Positions 1 through 10,914 of a stretch of 64,000 bases of DNA are shown in pieces (the first letter of the stretch is position 1; the number at the start of each line of letters is the position of its first letter). The notes below the pieces were generated by a model. That model was not told where the DNA came from. It did not search any database and worked only from the letters and a program-made list of their open reading frames with translations. The stretch is from positions 13,648,001 to 13,712,000 of the forward strand of contig NC_091671.1 of assembly GCF_042453785.1 (NCBI RefSeq). Reading direction: 5' to 3'. Source of the DNA: Malus domestica (taxonomy: Eukaryota; Streptophyta; Magnoliopsida; Rosales; Rosaceae). The translations under genes and the position numbers were made by a program.

Positions 1-1130
1 TATGCTTTACGAAAAACAGCAACAGCGGCAGCACTTAGCAGCATCACATAGTAGTACTTAACTTACGTGCCTCACACGACTAAGCACGTGTATCTGTTAC
101 GCCAAGAATATTCTGCCTTCCTTTGCCTGCTAATTGCCTCACTGCTCGATCCCCTTAATACCTATTTGGATGTCATATCCTTGTATACTTTTTCTTTCTA
201 CAAGGAAAACAATCAAGAGTTTCATCCTTTCATCAAGTATAAGATGTTATAAAGGTAACTTTCACAAATGCATGTAATCACCATCAAACTATATGTATCA
301 AATATACAAGAGTTGTTTTCGCACCCACAAAAAGGATCATTTAAAGCGCATATACTTAGTTCCTATTTGGCCACCCTAGCATGTAATTTATCAGTTTACT
401 TGAAACCATGCCACGTGGTATTGTTATTATTTCACTCAAACTACAGCATGTGCATTTTGCATTTTATTAATATAGTTTAGTAGTGTGGAGATGTCAAGTT
501 TGTCACTCACTCATATTATGACACATGAAATGGTAACACCATGTGACCGTGTGTCCAATACTCACAAAAATTTCTCTACCCTAAAGGTGTAATTGTGATT
601 TTGAACAGTCATCGTATAATACAACTTAAGAATAAATAACACTTGGGGCATGTTTACTTACATAGTATTGAGATAAGAAAGAATGAACATGAGAGGAATT
701 AGTATGGGATAGACAACTCCTCTATGTTAATGGAATGCCTTCATTGTTCAGGTATCAGGTATGTCATACTAAGTTTTAGGTACGTAGTATAATCCAATCA
801 ACAATCAAATTGAAGGACCTTTTGGTTTTTTTAATAGCCTTGAAGATATTCCTGCCGTTTTTCTGTACCATAACTCCGGACTACAAGTTTCGGGGCAAGG
901 TTTGGAAAAACGAGTAATCCAAGAATAAGAAACAAAGTGGAAATTATATTAAGAAGCTTCCAAATATCTTTTTATTGACTTTGGAATATATGGTGTTTCA
1001 GGGACTAGTCCTTAATTTTAGAGGGAAATTCGAAAAAAAATATTTGTTCAACATCTTTTTCCCCTTATCTTATGAATAAGGTGTTTTTTTTCCCTATTTT
1101 TCTATAGGAATATCGGTGCACCCGTTCTAT
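1..1130. other. Intergenic, nothing recognised
   Basis: AT-rich sequence with only short chance reading frames. No splice-linked coding segments, no RNA gene and no delimited mobile element were seen. Confidence 0.5.
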
Positions 1131-1310
1131 GGGTCATTTAGTACTACGGTCTAATAATATTCTTATTTACTTGTAAGTGAGAGGTTTCAGGTTCGATTCT
1201 CGCCAAATGCAAATTTGAACCACATTATTGCTAGCTCATTGTGAGACTAAGCCCGCCCTCTTTCCCTTAGTGTAAGTATTATCGTTTGTTTAAAAAGGAA
1301 AAAGAAAAAG
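1131..1310 (+). mobile_element. SINE-like retroelement (tRNA-derived head)
   Basis: A polymerase III B-box-like motif (AGGTTCGATTCTC, about 1189-1201) lies some 50 bases after an A-box-like stretch (TAGTACTACGGTC). The unit ends in an A-rich AAAAAGGAAAAAG tail. This is the layout of a plant tRNA-derived SINE. I could not find a convincing target-site duplication, so the ends are approximate. Confidence 0.45.
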
Positions 1311-1399
1311 AAAAAAAAACAACACCACAGTCGGAATGTCGATCTAATTTTCAATGCAAGAAGGTTCTCGTTACAGACTAGAGAGGAAGAAAGGCATAT

Positions 1400-1530
1400 A
1401 TGTGCTTGTCGGTTAGATGGATCCCTTTAAAGTTATAATAATTGTAACCGTTGGATTTTCATCCAACGGTCCTCGTGTTCTGCTCAGCAGGATCCTGAGC
1501 ATATGCTCAGGAGAGAATCCTTTTCCTCCT
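1400..1530. mobile_element. Truncated MITE, same family as the one at 26014
   Basis: It shares with the 26014-26212 element the segments AAAGTTATAATAATTGTA, the CCGTTGGATTTT/ATCCAACGG hairpin and the terminal GCAGGATCCTGAGC...CTCAGGAGAGAATCC. Only about half of the palindromic element is recognisable, and no target duplication was found. Confidence 0.5.
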
Positions 1531-2130
1531 TACAGATTCTCTGACTGACAGTGTATCACACATCATATATAAGTATATTTTCAGACCAACAAAAAAATAA
1601 AAACCTGAGAAGAATTTCATGGTTTTCCACAAAGGAAATTAGGATTTTTGATGGGCCAACTCTGTATTGTAGTGATATTAGTAGTTCAAAATTTACTACT
1701 AATATTTTCAAAATTTACTTTTTTTAGAATTGACACCAACGCAGGACAATATATGTTTATTTCTCTCGTTGTTATTCAATTATACACTAGAGTGGTGGTA
1801 TATACGTACTATTTTCTTCCAGATTCCTACATGATCTACCTCAAAAATCTCATCACCGACTATGTAAAATACCCCAAGAAATCTTGTTTATATTTTTTAA
1901 TACAATTTCCGTGGTCCAAAAAATATATATATGCTTTCACATGGAAGTGTTCTAACTGATGCCGTATTATATTTCTGTTTCCAAACCCTCTTAACCCCTT
2001 TTTATACATCAACTTTTATGTGATAATAGAACCCTTCTTTAGAATAATAGGAGGTTCCCATTTGAGCTAATAAGGGTCCAATATCCTAGAGATAAAGTTT
2101 TGGATTTCCGCTCATGCGTCCTAGGTTTGA
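1531..2130. other. Intergenic, nothing recognised
   Basis: AT-rich DNA. The 103-codon open frame at 1648-1959 has no recognisable domain and has the composition of random AT-rich sequence. Confidence 0.45.
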
Positions 2131-2135
2131 AACTT

Positions 2136-2365
2136 CGTTAACTACATTGCAATGGTTGTGAATTGAAGGGAAAAACAAGGAGAAAGGATGAATAGAAAGA
2201 TGAACAGAGAGATATGAGGGAGAGAGAGTTTAGAGAGAGAAATAGGTTTTGTATTCACTTATCAAATGAAGATTACACATACTGTTTATATAGAAATCCT
2301 AACTACTTTAACCAAATACTAACTACCTAACTATATTACTAATTGTTACATTTTTACCCTTAATA
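2136..2365 (-). repeat. 3' LTR of the TRIM-like element
   Basis: Left direct repeat of the element at 2136-3880. It abuts the target duplication AACTT at 2131-2135. Confidence 0.82.
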
Positions 2366-3648
2366 CTCCCCCTCAATCTCAACTGGGGTAACCCAGTTTA
2401 AGATTGGAAGAACAACTGCAATCACTGTTATGAAACCAGAAAACAAAAGACTGAGTTGAACCATTCAAAGTTGAACAACAGCAGCCCTCTCAATTGCACA
2501 ATCAATCTCTTCGTGGTGGTTATGTCAAGTCTGATCCAAAGACTTCTAAGTTCCTTGTTTTCACCAAAAGATGGGAAAATGGAGTCTCCTCTCCACCAAA
2601 GGATGTCACTTGCCCAACAAGTAATGCCAAAAGTAGATGGAGAATTTTACAATCCCCTGCAAACCAAGCCTTTCAACAACTACAACTCTAACCAACTAAT
2701 CTTTACAGAAAACATGGCTTTGTGCCCACAAACTTCAATCAACTAATCTATACAGAAAAATGGCTTCGTGCAAAAAAAAAAATAAAAATAAAAAATCAAT
2801 CTTGAAATGGCTTCATGCCTCAAACAAACGGTAATGGCTTCGTGCCACAAAGAAACAAACTTGAAATGGCTTCGTGCCGCAAACAAAGAATAATGGCTTC
2901 GTGCCTCAAAGAAATCAATCGACTACTTCACAAAATCAAAGAATCACACACTTTTGCAGGGAATTGAAACATATAACCCGAGGAATCCAGCAATGTCAAG
3001 AAAAAACCCAGATGCACCAACTCAAAACCAGATTCACCGACTCAAATTACCTTGGCAAACAATCAAGACCTAACAGCAGAAAGAATCACCACCACGGAAG
3101 AGAAATTCCCACTTTCCAATCAACACCGCAGAACCACAAAAGGGAAATTCCCAGACGAACAAGAGAAAAAATCACCACCGAATCAACTAAATGACTCCAT
3201 ATCACCTTCACATAAAACTTTTTAGCTGGGCATTTCGTCAAACACCTGGGCTGCACATAGGTCTTCTGATGTCAACTAATCCATGTGATCAATTATCCCT
3301 AACAACATTGCGGCAGTTACCCAGATGAGCAACACGCACACTTGCCTTTCATCATCAAGAGAACATCAAGAAGAAGCAATGAATCAAAGCAAACTCTGCT
3401 CCCAGTCGCAGAAACCTGAACTAGAGTGGAACAATTTTTGACCTGAAGAAACAATTTTTGACGACCCAAATATCACCGACAATCTCTGTTCATAGCCCAG
3501 AAGAAACAAGACGATCGCGGAAGCACCGATGAACTTGACAAAATTTCTAATGAAAATGTGAAGAGAAAATAAAACTAGAAAATGATGAAATTTAATGAAA
3601 AAACGGAACCATCATAATTATGGCGTGAGCCTGGTGGCTCTGATACCA

Positions 3649-3880
3649 TGTTAACTACATTGCAATGGTTGTGAATTGAAGGGAAAAACAAGGAGAAAGG
3701 ATGAATAGAAAGATGAACAGAGAGATAGGAGGGAGAGAGAGTTTAGAGAGAGAAATAGGTTTTGTATTCACTTATCAAATGAAGATTACACATACTGTTT
3801 ATATAGAAATCCTAACTACTTTATCCAAATACTAACTACCTAACTATATTACTAACTATATTACATTTTTACCCTTAATA
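3649..3880 (-). repeat. 5' LTR of the TRIM-like element
   Basis: Right direct repeat. The complement of the primer-binding site (GGCTCTGATACCA, 3636-3648) touches its inner edge, and AACTT follows its outer edge. Confidence 0.82.
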
Positions 3881-4102
3881 AACTTCACTTCTCCTCCTCC
3901 CTTCCGTTTAATAGTGATAAATTTAAAAAAAATAATAATAATAACAATGGACTTGAACTGTAAATAATTTTCTCAGCATGAAAAATAATAGAACTAATTA
4001 TGTTTCAATAAGATGTAATCATGAGTTTATATTTTTTTTTTTGTTTGTCAAACTGCCTTGTGTTTTAAATGACTTTGATTGGCAACTGACCTTCAGACTT
4101 AA

Positions 4103-4226
4103 AAAAAAAAAAAAACAACAACAACAATGGGTACCCATAAGAATTGGTATCGAACTCGTCATTCACGGAAGTCGAATCTAAAATGTCTCACATACAAATA
4201 GAGAAGAATACCGCTAGTGCTAACTA
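4103..4226 (-). mobile_element. SINE with 14-bp target duplication
   Basis: Read on the minus strand it has a B-box (GAGTTCGATACC) and ends in TTGTTGTTGTTGTTTTTTT, the simple tail of a tRNA-derived SINE. It is flanked by perfect copies of ACCTTCAGACTTAA at 4089-4102 and 4227-4240, which fix both ends. No coding capacity is expected. Confidence 0.78.
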
Positions 4227-4279
4227 ACCTTCAGACTTAATCATATGCATTAGTTAATTCTTAATAACTCAAACGAACA

Positions 4280-4450
4280 GCAAGTGGCTCTGTACCACAG
4301 TGGTGGAAAGGGTGTTGAGCTCTTGCATAACGGCGTGAGTTCAAGCTCCATCGATGGCTAATCTAACGTCTAATCTAACAAAATCTATTTTTTTTTTACA
4401 ACAACAACAAAAACAAAAAACAAAAACAAAAACAAAAAAACAAAAAAACC
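4280..4450 (+). mobile_element. SINE with 10-bp target duplication
   Basis: A tRNA-like head carries an A-box-like region (TACCACAGTGGTGGAA) and a B-box-like GAGTTCAAGCTCC. A T-run and then a long CAAAAA-rich tail follow. The perfect repeat CAAACGAACA flanks it at 4270-4279 and 4451-4460. It lies about 40 bases from the SINE at 4103-4226, in the opposite orientation. Confidence 0.66.
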
Positions 4451-4460
4451 CAAACGAACA

Positions 4461-5940
4461 ATTAATGAATGGTTGAATTAATTAACAAGTAAATGAAAAA
4501 GAGGGTATTTTGTAGACATCACAAATTAATTAGCTGCAAGTGCACTCAAACTACTGCTTTTAAACAAGATAACATAACTAGCTAGTCACAAAATGCCCGT
4601 TTGCATATATACTTGTATTGTATGGTAAACATGCCCTACTTATATATCACTTAACCAAAGCCTACTTGACGTGGGCACTTAATTACATGTGCACACTACT
4701 GAAATGATGTATAGATCCCTTTCTTTTCTTGCTAGGCTGGGCGCTTGGTGGCTTAATGATAAATTATTTTAGATGTTAATGTGACATTGTCACGTGATGT
4801 TAATAATTTCATCCGTAGGTCATAAAATGAGTGGACGACAAGTTTATATTTAAGGTATAGTATTAATAAACAAGACAAGTATTATAGTATGACTGAACTG
4901 ACAATACTACATAGCAATGTTACAGTCAAAACGGAAGCTTTCTCGCTTCGTTGGTGCTGCAGCCTCATTCATATATGTAGGTACTATTTAGAGCTATATA
5001 TGTAGGCTATTGGTATACATTGGGCACGAGCTTTAGATGAGTGAGCAAGTGACATAGAAAGAATAGTTGAGAGAAAAAAAAAGTAATAAGGGGTTTGCTT
5101 GAAAGCTACCCGAATCTCCCATTACTCAATATATATGAAGATGTAGTGCTACTTTTCTTTAACAAGACATGAAGTGAATGAGGTGTAGCCATGCTTTTAA
5201 CGTGCAATCCTCCTTTGCTTTAATCGGTGTGTTTATTCGTGACTTAGTTGGCTTACTATGTGATATGGGAAAGAGAGTGTGAAACCGACTCCAACGTTTG
5301 TACCAACCTTTCTTGAACTGTCTCCGTTCTAAATTTAATTTTAGTTTCCTCGATCTCTCTCCCTCTTTCTCTCTCTAAAACTCAGTAACACACTCTTAGT
5401 ATTATTGTGTAAGCAATAAACAATGGAGGAAATCAAAACTTTTTGCCATGCACTCCGACGAGTCATATATTTTAGTTTAGCTATAAAACAACAAACCCAC
5501 CACCTAATCATTAAAAGTCTACACATCTACCTTTTAATACTCGGTCGAGTAACACTACACGCCTTATATATTTATACTGCCTATATTATAACTACATATG
5601 TAATATATTTTTATCATGATAAAGAATAACTACGTTAATAAATCTTATATATACATATAAATTTGACTTTAAAAAGAGATTTGATGAACAATATGAACAG
5701 TAAATTTATATATCTCTTCCTTTTTCTCTCTAACCCTCTCATGATGGTAGAGGAGAAAACATGACTCCAATTGAAATAATGTGTTGACATACAATATATT
5801 CGCTTGAAAGTAGAACAAACTTTTCTTGGTAGTAACACTTCGAAGGTTGGAAACGCAAGGAAGATTTTGGTGGCAGACTTATTTATGGTTAACTGTGAGC
5901 GGAGGGGCGGCTTTTGACCCCACAAAACTTTCTTGCCATT
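4461..5940. other. Intergenic region upstream of the ZAT5-like gene
   Basis: No coding segment or delimited repeat was recognised. The last few hundred bases are presumably the distal promoter of the downstream zinc-finger gene. Open frames at 5341-5961 overlap one another on both strands and look accidental. Confidence 0.45.
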
Positions 5941-5943
5941 CAC

Positions 5944-5952
5944 TATATATAA
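5944..5952 (+). promoter_or_regulatory. TATA box of the ZAT5-like gene
   Basis: TATATATAA lies about 190 bases before the ATG at 6143, followed by a CT-rich leader typical of plant 5' UTRs. Its position puts transcription start near 5975. The upstream in-frame ATG at 5933 would therefore not be in the mRNA. Confidence 0.6.
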
Positions 5953-6142
5953 CAACCGCACTCACTCCTCTTTCCTTGCTTCCCTTCATTGCTCTCTCTC
6001 CTCTCCCTCTCACTCCCTCTTAGCCCTTCCTTTTCTTAGTTCTCATCAAACCTCTTTCACGGTTTCCTCTCTCACCTCTAATTTTCTTTCTCTAAGCTCT
6101 CTCTTTGGTCAAAACCAAATTCTGGGGTTTTTGTCTGTGAGC

Positions 6143-7123
6143 ATGGAGGGCCAAGAAGAATTAGTCGTGACTAATGAGCAAGCGTCACAGATGATCACAA
6201 TCAAAGGCAAGCGTACCAAGCGCCAGAGGCCTCAGTCCCCGAATGGGGTAGTCACCGCGGTGGTGACCTCTAGCTCATCGAGTGCCTGTGGCGATGGTAC
6301 CATTGGAGGAGGAGATCACGAGTACAACTATTATGGAAATTCATTTACATCTCCCACAACTTCTAGTGGGATTTATGAGAGCACGGAAGAAGAAGAGGAC
6401 ATGGCAAATTGCCTAATCCTCTTGGCTCAGGGTGATCATGGTAATCCAAAGCAGATCATTGAAGAAAGATTAGCACAAAATATTAACATGGGCAAGGCTG
6501 GTTTTTTTGTCTATGAGTGCAAAACATGCAACAGAACTTTCCCTTCATTTCAAGCACTTGGTGGCCACAGAGCAAGTCACAAAAAACCGAAGTCCATGAG
6601 CAGCACGGAGGAGATAATAAAAAAATCGCCACCACCAGCGGCTGCGCCACCAACCCACCATTCCATCACAGCAACAACTTTTGAGAAATTTGAAGATCAA
6701 AGCAAGCAGTTCATCAAATATAAGAGCAGCCCATCTCCTGCAATTCCAATCCAAATGGGTAACAAGCCTAAGATTCATGAGTGTTCAATCTGTGGGTCTG
6801 AATTCACATCTGGTCAGGCACTTGGTGGCCACATGAGAAGGCACAGAACAGCAGCTGCGGCAACCAATAGGAACTCTACTAGTGGTGGACCTGGTGGTGC
6901 TACTGCTACACATGTGGCTGTGAGTAATAGTAGCAATGAAATGATTGGCACAAGTACCAAACTGCAGAGAAATGTTCTCCCACTGGATCTAAACCTTCCT
7001 GCACCAGAAGATCATGATCATCATCACCATCACCATCATAGTGAGTCTAAGTTTCAGTTTGTGCCTACCCAACAGACTACCCTTGTCTTCAACGCCCCTG
7101 CTCTGGTGGATTGTCAGTATTAA
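6143..7123 (+). CDS. ZAT5: C2H2 zinc-finger transcriptional repressor, ZAT5-like
   Basis: Single-exon, 326-residue protein of the plant C1-2i class, expected in the nucleus as a DNA-binding repressor in stress or developmental signalling. A basic KGKRTKRQRP motif (about 21-30) may act as nuclear signal. An acidic/leucine L-box-like EEEEDMANCLILLA follows at about 83-96. The two fingers, at about 126-146 and 214-234, both carry the plant-specific QALGGH core. An EAR repression motif LDLNLPAP lies at about 281-288, followed by a run of histidines. The ATG at 6143 is preferred over an in-frame ATG at 5933 because the TATA box lies between them and family proteins begin near this point. The family assignment is strong; orthology to ZAT5 specifically, rather than a close paralogue, is inferred from the N-terminal motif. 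Confidence 0.92.
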   Translation: MEGQEELVVTNEQASQMITIKGKRTKRQRPQSPNGVVTAVVTSSSSSACGDGTIGGGDHEYNYYGNSFTSPTTSSGIYESTEEEEDMANCLILLAQGDHGNPKQIIEERLAQNINMGKAGFFVYECKTCNRTFPSFQALGGHRASHKKPKSMSSTEEIIKKSPPPAAAPPTHHSITATTFEKFEDQSKQFIKYKSSPSPAIPIQMGNKPKIHECSICGSEFTSGQALGGHMRRHRTAAAATNRNSTSGGPGGATATHVAVSNSSNEMIGTSTKLQRNVLPLDLNLPAPEDHDHHHHHHHSESKFQFVPTQQTTLVFNAPALVDCQY

Positions 7124-7592
7124 GAGAGAGAAAAAAATAAGAAAAAGAGAGAATCTTTTATTAGTAGATCATCTCAATGTGAATTATAAGCATTGTTATT
7201 TTCAATTTTTATTGTTGCTGGGTATTTTTTGTGGAATATAAATTCTTTGATCGATTCTTTCTACTTTTTAATTTTTTTTTACTACCATATGTTAAATTAT
7301 GTAATAGATGTGAATTACGTCAATTGGTCATGACAGTAGAAATTTCTCGCACCAAACCTCTTATTCTTGTTCATATAAATCAGAGTAATTCAATTAGAAT
7401 ATTACTTTGTCACTCAGAAATATTTGGATCATCTAAATGGTTGAAGTTGAATACTTTGAGTAAGTAAGTGGTTAGTGTTCATGGTTGCCTTTCATTCACG
7501 AAAAGTGAGTGATGAGGCATCTTTTTCTTTTTACAATTTTTCTCCCTTTTTCTATGTTCCTTTTTTAAGTGGGAGAGCTATGCACATAAACA

Positions 7593-7650
<58 letters not shown>

Positions 7651-8593
7651 AAATGTGGTGGCATGGGAGGGATGGCAGCAGCAAAGGGCTAGGGTTGGGC
7701 AGCAGCAAAGCATCCAGCACCACAACCAAAAGTCATGGATTAGGTTCCACCTCCTCCTCCTTGAATTGGAGTTATAATAATAATGATAATAATAATAAAA
7801 CTAAAAACCTATAAAAGCTCTCTCCCTCTCGCTTCACAGTCTGTTCCATTAAATGACAAGAAGTAATGGATAGCAAAGCAGAGTTGGCAACTGCCATGCC
7901 ACATGTATCCACCTGTATCTCTCTATCATTCTCATTTTTTTAGCTTAATTCATAATAAACAACCATAATAATCAATTTCTATGTTAATTTTACGGACCAC
8001 CTTAGGGAGAAAATTTTCATGTCTTCGAAACACAAATCAGTATATCACATATTATAATATAAAATGAAGGAATGATATATTTTCAGTGCACATGTCTTTA
8101 CTTATATTATAACATATGATGCACCACTTTGCATTCTGAGTACAAAAAAAAAAAATCTATCTAACTGAGGTTTTTTAGTTAGTTCCAAGCCTAACGCATA
8201 TTATTATACATACACAACACAAACTCTCTAAACAGTTGTACCTAATTTACCAAATTGTGCTGCTGTGCTGCTGTGCGATCCCTTATTTTGCAAGTCACTT
8301 CAACTATATTTGAGATCATCAATCATCATCTCTCCTAGCGGGGCCCACACCATGCCACATTCATTGATATTCCAAAGAAAGATACTCCAGCTCTCTCACA
8401 CCACACACTCTCCCTTGTTTTTAGGGTTTGGCAAGCTAGCTAGCTTCGACTTATCCAATCTCCACTCTCACTCCACTCTCTTTGTGTATGCTTCGTTAGG
8501 TCCCACAATCCCCTCGTATATTTGTTGTGATAGCTCACTGCTTTTCAAATCATCAAGTTCTCCATCATTTAGACTTCCTATTTAGTATTCTTT
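7124..8593. other. 3' flank and intergenic DNA
   Basis: Contains the ZAT5-like 3' UTR and the GA microsatellite at 7597-7646. A TATAAAAG at about 7810 is followed by CT-rich DNA and could be a promoter, but no gene was recognised downstream. The 8265-8585 open frame has no known domain. Confidence 0.4.
7597..7646 (+). repeat. (GA)25 microsatellite
   Basis: Uninterrupted GA dinucleotide run of 50 bases. The open frame across it merely translates it as Arg-Glu repeats. Confidence 0.97.
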
Positions 8594-8601
8594 CTTTCAC
8601 C

Positions 8602-10550
8602 TAGACCTCGCGTGTGGTATTTTTCGTGTCATACCCGATATTTCAACGGATCGTGTCATATAATATTCATTAAAATAAACATGTAATATGATCTGATCTG
8701 AAATCGACCCGTTAATATTATCAGGAAATATGATTCGACCTATTACCCGTTAAAAAAATATTTTTTAAATCAATAAATAATGAAAATGAAAAACATAATT
8801 TGACCAAAAAAAAAAGGAAACATAGTACTAAATTAGTATATGCATACCTCATTGTCACATAAATATTACTCCAAAACATTAAAAAAAAAATTACCTTTTA
8901 AGTATTATATACTCCAAAATAAGAGCCTAATGAAAAAAATTAGTATATTACTATAAAGGGTTTTTGTCACAAATGGTCTCTGAAATTTACCAAATCCATC
9001 AAGATGATCCCTGAAATTGAAAATCGATCAATGTAGTCCCTAAAGTTGGGTGTCGCAAATCAATGTAATCCTTCCGTCACAAATATATCAAAATTTATGT
9101 TATGTGCTGATGTGGCACATTATTGAGTCCCACAAATCTAATTAAAATATTACCATGTGGATTAAAAAATAATTAAATAATAAAAAACAATTATTTTGTC
9201 AAAAAAAATATCCATCATCTTCCTCACGAAGGCTCGGCTGCCGTGGCAGCCCTAATTACCTTGACTCGATTTTTGGCACTCAAACATCAGCACCATCACC
9301 CATTGAAACATAATCGGCACCACCTCACCACCTAATCAAACCATCTTCTCCGTCTCCTTTCTCCCCGCCTTATCCTCCGACCTACTGCCACACCAGAGGC
9401 CTAGATCGACTGCCCCACACCAATAATTCTGACAAGTAGCGGAGGATTTCAGAAAAACCCGCCTTCCCCATTGGTTCTTTTTGCTTTTGCTGGGAGTGGA
9501 TGCTTTTGGTGGAGAGGGATGCCATGGCAGCAAGCTTGAGCGAAGAAGACCACGGAAATTTTTTTTTAAATTTTATTTTGACAAATTTCTTTTATTAATA
9601 TTTAAATATTTTTTAATCTACATGGCAATAATTAACTAGATTTGTGGGACCCAATTATGTGCCACATCAGCACATAACAAAATTTTTTGCAGAATTGTGA
9701 CGGAATGATCACATTGATTTGCGATGACCATTTTCAGGGATTACATTGATTGATTTTCAATTTTAGGGACCATGTTGATGATGTGAGTCAATTTCAGGAA
9801 CCATTCGTGATAATTTACCAAATGTTCAAGGATATGCAAAATGAAGGAAGTTGCGTTTCGAGGTTGAAGAACCTTGCACGTTTATATATGCTTTCACATT
9901 TTTTAGACTTGTATATTAATAATTATGAATTTTATTTATTTTGAACTTCCTTAAAAATACTATTTATGAGGGTTTGTATGGTTTTAAAATTCAAACGACG
10001 ATGTACCTATATGCTCATAGCGTAGAGGATGCGATCACAAGCCTTTGCATATTATTTTTTTAACATTTTTCGCGTTTGTAAATTAATTATTATAATTTTT
10101 TTAATGTGTTTGGTATTTTTAAATTACTTGATATTTTTATTTTAATGTGTTTTATAATTTTTTTAATCTCACTCTTTGCCTATTATACTATAAAAATAAA
10201 TAAATGAATAAAACTTAAAATTTTAAAATTTATATAGAATAATAATACAATAATACATATTTAATATTTAATATACAATATATACATATACACTATGGCT
10301 ATTGTATTTATAGTAAGGTTTTTTAGTAGTTTAAAAAATTAAAATCATCAAAATAACTTTTTTCTTAACGTGTTGAAGTAGGTTATCCGCATGTCACTTT
10401 CGTGTAAACCTGTTAAGGACCCGTTATTAACGGGTTCTTATCATGTGACCCGATAATGACCCGATTAGTTATCGTCTTGACCCGAAACCCATTATTTTCG
10501 TGTCTTTTACATGTTGTGTTAACAGGTCGTGTAAGAAATTACCAGGTCTA
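8602..10550. mobile_element. hAT-like element with 8-bp target duplication
   Basis: The ends TAGACCT...AGGTCTA are flanked by CTTTCACC (8594-8601) and CTTTTACC (10551-10558), seven of eight bases matching. Both subterminal regions carry related motifs, such as ACCCGTTAA and ACCCGATAATGACCCG. No transposase is visible, so it is non-autonomous. A long-TIR MULE (8958-9820) is nested inside it. Confidence 0.65.
8958..9820. mobile_element. Non-autonomous MULE with long inverted repeats
   Basis: The outer ~250 bases are inverted copies of each other. GTCACAAATGGTCTCTGAAA on the left matches the reverse complement of the right end (ATCACGAATGGTTCCTGAAA), and the GCTGATGTGGCACAT / ATGTGCCACATCAGC segments also pair. 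The GC-richer centre (about 9230-9560) looks like captured genic DNA of unknown origin. No clear 9-bp target duplication was seen, so the ends are approximate. Confidence 0.66.
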
Positions 10551-10759
10551 CTTTTACCATGTACATGTCAAAGAATTTCCTTTTCCATATATGTCACATT
10601 TTCAAGAAAAACAATGAAATGGATGTTCAATGATGTGCAGGAATTTTTTACTCAAACTTCTTTGTGTTCAAATTAAAATGCTTTGTGCTTATGATCATAG
10701 TCTTTCATATTATAAATCACTATGTAAAGATCATCTCTACAAAAGGTGAATTAAAAATA

Positions 10760-10906
10760 GGGGTGTGCTATCCACACACCCCAAATTACTTCTCACACAC
10801 CCTTGTTAATTTCTATCCGTTGATCTTCTTCAATTCATCCGATCCGACGGCCGAAAATTAGAAGGGTGTGTGAGAAGTAAAATGGGGTGTGTGGATATCA
10901 CACCCC
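10760..10906. mobile_element. Palindromic hAT-type MITE (GGGGTGTG family)
   Basis: The inverted ends GGGGTGTGCTATCCACAC and GTGTGGATATCACACCCC are flanked by perfect 8-bp duplications TAAAAATA (10752-10759, 10907-10914). Length is 147 bp with no coding capacity. Related copies lie at 25350-25494 and probably around the Pack-MULE at 33179. Confidence 0.8.
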
Positions 10907-10914
10907 TAAAAATA

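Larger units (their letters stand above)
2136..3880 (-). mobile_element. TRIM-like small LTR retroelement, Copia-type primer site
   Basis: Two direct repeats of about 230 bp (2136-2365 and 3649-3880) enclose about 1.3 kb of internal DNA. The element is flanked by the 5-bp target duplication AACTT (2131-2135, 3881-3885). Read on the minus strand, the right LTR is followed immediately by TGGTATCAGAGCC (3648-3636), the initiator-tRNA-Met primer site common in Copia elements. A purine tract (GAGGGGGAGT) precedes the other LTR. The LTRs begin TG/TA and end CA on that strand. The interior has no recognisable gag or pol. It contains degenerate repeats of an AATGGCTTCGTGCC motif at 2710-2905. The LTRs differ at only a few positions, so the insertion is fairly young. 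It is a non-autonomous element. Confidence 0.82.

Noticed and set aside
5933-6142. In-frame N-terminal extension of the ZAT5-like protein (70 extra residues)
   Set aside because: The TATA box at 5944-5952 lies downstream of this ATG, the extension is low-complexity CT-rich leader, and family members begin near MEGQEE.
7475-7777. 100-residue open frame as a gene
   Set aside because: Its middle simply translates the GA microsatellite as Arg-Glu repeats and the ends show no domain.
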